From positions 1 to 6,910 of the forward strand of contig JAUNBO010000097.1 in the NCBI GenBank assembly GCA_030527065.1: DNA of 6,910 bases. Reading direction: 5' to 3'. Every line of letters begins with the position of its first letter. Position 1 is the stretch's first letter. Shown in pieces: positions 5,741 through 6,910 of the stretch. The stretch is from Bacillota bacterium. GTDB taxonomy: Bacteria > Bacillota > Clostridia > Peptostreptococcales > Anaerovoracaceae. The translations under genes were made by a program, and so were the position numbers. The notes beneath the pieces were generated by a model. It saw only the letters and a list, made by a program, of their open reading frames with translations, was not told the origin of the DNA and ran no database searches.

Positions 5741-6599
5741 TCAGATCACCTCCAAACTGGTCGAAGGGACTAATGGCAGACTGTATCCCATTGTTTGCAA
5801 GATGGATATAAAGGGTGGAAGATAACAGGGATTTATGTCCAAGAAGCTCCTTTATTGTGAAAAGATCAGTCCCATTTTCGTAAAGATGAGTGCCAAAAGC
5901 ATGGCGGAAAGAATGGCAGGTAAGCCGTTCATTCCAATGGAAACGCTTGCGGTAGAGAACAAACTTGTTGGAAAAGGAAGTGGGGCTGTAAGGGGCACCT
6001 GGTTTCCTATTCGCAGGAAAGAGCCAGCTTTTTGGCCTGCCGCATTCAAACCAGTAGGAAGTAAGCAAATCCAAGGTATACCTTGAGAGGATTGCATATC
6101 TGGAGGAGCGGCTCTTTGCATGGTGGATATAAATACGCATCTGACTGCGGTTAATATCTTCGTAGCGGAGGGAGCATACTTCACCAAGACGGAGACCGGA
6201 AGAATACATGAGGACAAGCATGGTTTTTTCCTTTAAATCAGGGATGGCGGAAAAACACGAAGCTATTTCCTCTCTGGTGGGGACGAATGGGATGTAGGTA
6301 TCAAAACGGCGCAAAGGGATCTGGGTATCATCCCAGGGCTTGTGAAGGACATACATGGTAAAGAAACGGAGCTGGGAAATGGCAGTATTGACCGTCCTGT
6401 CGCTGAGAGACCGGGATCCCTGAAGCCATTTGATGTAATCACGCATTTCCTGCCAGGAAACATCCGCAGGATCTTTGTGGAGGATATCTGAGAGATAGGA
6501 CAGATAAGCCCGAATGTAAGTGCAGTAAGATTTCATGGTATGCCTGGTAAAACCGCGGAGAGAGATCATCTCACGATAAGAGTTAAAATATTTGTCCAT
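5733..6599 (-). CDS. Tyrosine recombinase (phage-integrase family), XerC/D-like size
   Basis: A 288-residue site-specific recombinase. Residues 1-90 are a SAM-like core-binding domain (MISLRGFTRHTMKSYCTYIRAYLSYL). The catalytic domain shows the full set: R137 (SSGLRLGEV), K162 (HHAKSRS), H229-S-F-R232, H255 (LLGHKS) and the nucleophile Y264 (TLYIH). The start is fixed by AAGGAGG 7 nt before ATG. Its stop lies inside the start of the downstream transposase gene (8-nt overlap), so the two form one operon. The gene belongs to the inserted element. It may resolve or circularise transposition products, or integrate the element at TGGTACAAT-type sites. XerC/D proper is unlikely, given its place in a mobile element. 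Confidence 0.93.
   Translation of the reverse strand: MDKYFNSYREMISLRGFTRHTMKSYCTYIRAYLSYLSDILHKDPADVSWQEMRDYIKWLQGSRSLSDRTVNTAISQLRFFTMYVLHKPWDDTQIPLRRFDTYIPFVPTREEIASCFSAIPDLKEKTMLVLMYSSGLRLGEVCSLRYEDINRSQMRIYIHHAKSRSSRYAILSRYTLDLLTSYWFECGRPKSWLFPANRKPGAPYSPTSFSNKFVLYRKRFHWNERLTCHSFRHAFGTHLYENGTDLFTIKELLGHKSLLSSTLYIHLANNGIQSAISPFDQFGGDLIG
5746..5753 (-). promoter_or_regulatory. Ribosome binding site of the transposase, inside the recombinase gene
   Basis: The minus strand reads GGAGGTGA within the last codons of the recombinase (Gly-Gly-Asp). It decides for the TTG start of the transposase over later ATG codons. Confidence 0.8.
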
Positions 6600-6606
6600 A
6601 AAGGAA

Positions 6607-6613
6607 CCTCCTT
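6607..6613 (-). promoter_or_regulatory. Ribosome binding site of the tyrosine recombinase
   Basis: The minus strand reads AAGGAGG, then TTCCTTT, then ATG at 6599, a near-ideal site and spacing. Upstream lies TGAATTGA/TCAATTCA (6618-6625 and 6643-6650), an 8-bp inverted repeat that could affect access to this site. No convincing promoter hexamers are seen between 6614 and 6723. TTCAAC-17-TTTTAT on the minus strand is only a weak candidate. Confidence 0.8.
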
Positions 6614-6723
6614 AAAATGAATTGATGGTCGGATAGTAAGCTTCAATTCAAAAAAAGGCGGTGGACGAATAAAAAAGTAAGATATGTAGTTGTTGAATTC
6701 CTTAAAAAATGATAAATTAGGCA

Positions 6724-6798
6724 TAGCGGTTTGTTTCTCCTGTCTGATTTGTTGTTTTGTGGTGATTCAACAATAAAACATATAGAGACAAACCGCTA
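6724..6798. repeat. 15-bp inverted repeat near the right end of the element
   Basis: TAGCGGTTTGTTTCT (6724-6738) and AGAGACAAACCGCTA (6784-6798) pair over 15 bp, with one T-G mismatch that becomes a G-U wobble in plus-strand RNA. They enclose 45 bp. On the plus strand the stem is followed at once by CTTTTATTTT, so it could act as a terminator against transcription crossing the element, or as a protein site at the terIS end. The rest of 6799-6878 shows no gene. Confidence 0.55.
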
Positions 6799-6872
6799 CT
6801 TTTATTTTGAAAAAAATGGAATTATTTCAAAGAAAGTGGTGGAGACATGTACTTACGCTAGCCATCGCGCCA

Positions 6873-6887
6873 GCGATTTGGTACAAT
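6873..6887 (+). repeat. Right-end copy of the 15-bp repeat, including the right direct repeat TGGTACAAT
   Basis: GCGATTTGGTACAAT: the first six bases belong to the element, and the last nine (6879-6887) are the right copy of the direct repeat that opens the resumed Rpn gene. The full 15-mer recurs in reverse complement at 4394-4408. ATCGC/GCGAT flanking GCCA (6864-6877) can form a small hairpin at this end. Confidence 0.8.
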
Positions 6888-6910
6888 GAATACATGTTCA
6901 GGAACCAACA
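6879..6910 (+). pseudogene. Rpn-family nuclease gene, 3' part resumed after the insertion (runs off the window)
   Basis: From the right copy of TGGTACAAT the frame reads WYNEYMFRNQ. Joined to the left fragment it gives LLPGEEAWYN-EYMFRNQ, which fits the Rpn family, where a segment like DxxLxxxxxxYHNRFxLxxxETG follows the central domain. The reading frame is identical across the join. Only about ten codons are visible and the rest lies beyond the window. Confidence 0.75.

Larger units (their letters stand above)
4308..6878 (-). mobile_element. IS91-family element carrying a tyrosine recombinase, inserted in the Rpn gene
   Basis: The segment between the two TGGTACAAT direct repeats (2571 bp) holds a tyrosine recombinase and an IS91-type HUH transposase, both on the minus strand. 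Removing it with one repeat copy rejoins the Rpn frame across GEEAWYN/EYMFRNQ, so the boundaries are well supported. Inverted 15-bp copies of GCGATTTGGTACAAT (4394-4408 inverted, 6873-6887 direct) border the inner part. From memory, some IS91-family members carry an upstream phage-integrase-like gene, so the gene pair has precedent. Direct flanking repeats are not typical of IS91 rolling-circle transposition, which points to the recombinase as a possible integration enzyme. Both genes appear intact, so the element may be active. Confidence 0.85.

Overview
The window looks like a chromosomal segment from an anaerobic, low-GC-lineage Gram-positive gut bacterium (class Clostridia, Oscillospiraceae/Ruminococcaceae-like). 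This is inferred from strong AGGAGG ribosome sites, a sortase-anchored BspA/VWA surface protein, a c-di-GMP-I (GEMM) riboswitch and an Rpn-type PD-(D/E)XK gene. No rRNA, tRNA or housekeeping gene is present to fix the species.

Left half, minus strand (60-3593): one transcription unit. An extended -10 promoter (TGATATAGT, 3585-3593) starts a leader of about 245 nt. The leader holds two GC-rich hairpins and then a well-matched c-di-GMP-I aptamer (3366-3460), followed directly by the ribosome site and a 1066-residue secreted, wall-anchored protein (132-3332). Its domains in order are signal peptide, cysteine-rich zinc-ribbon-like repeats, eleven BspA-type leucine-rich repeats, a VWA domain with complete MIDAS, a MucBP-like domain, a VPQTG sorting signal, a transmembrane helix and a basic tail. 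The unit reads as a c-di-GMP-controlled adhesin. The 3' strand of aptamer helix P1 can alternatively pair beside the Shine-Dalgarno, which suggests a translational ON switch.

Middle, plus strand (3711-4307): a promoter and the 5' half of an Rpn-family (PDDEXK_2) nuclease gene. The gene is broken twice. One base is missing in the A5T4 tract just after the start codon, and the coding sequence is interrupted at the codons Trp-Tyr-Asn. The missing half resumes in frame at 6879 (WYNEYMFRNQ...) and runs off the window.

Right half (4308-6878): a mobile element of 2571 bp sits inside the Rpn gene between two direct copies of TGGTACAAT. It carries two minus-strand genes overlapping by 8 nt: a tyrosine recombinase with all catalytic residues, then an IS91-family HUH transposase with a TTG start. 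A third, inverted copy of TGGTACAAT lies inside the left end. Its flanks match the right end on one side and the left end on the other, so it resembles an inverted copy of a joined circle junction. The left 104 bp also form a long imperfect palindrome. Direct repeats are not expected of IS91-type rolling-circle transposition, so the tyrosine recombinase may be what integrates this element.
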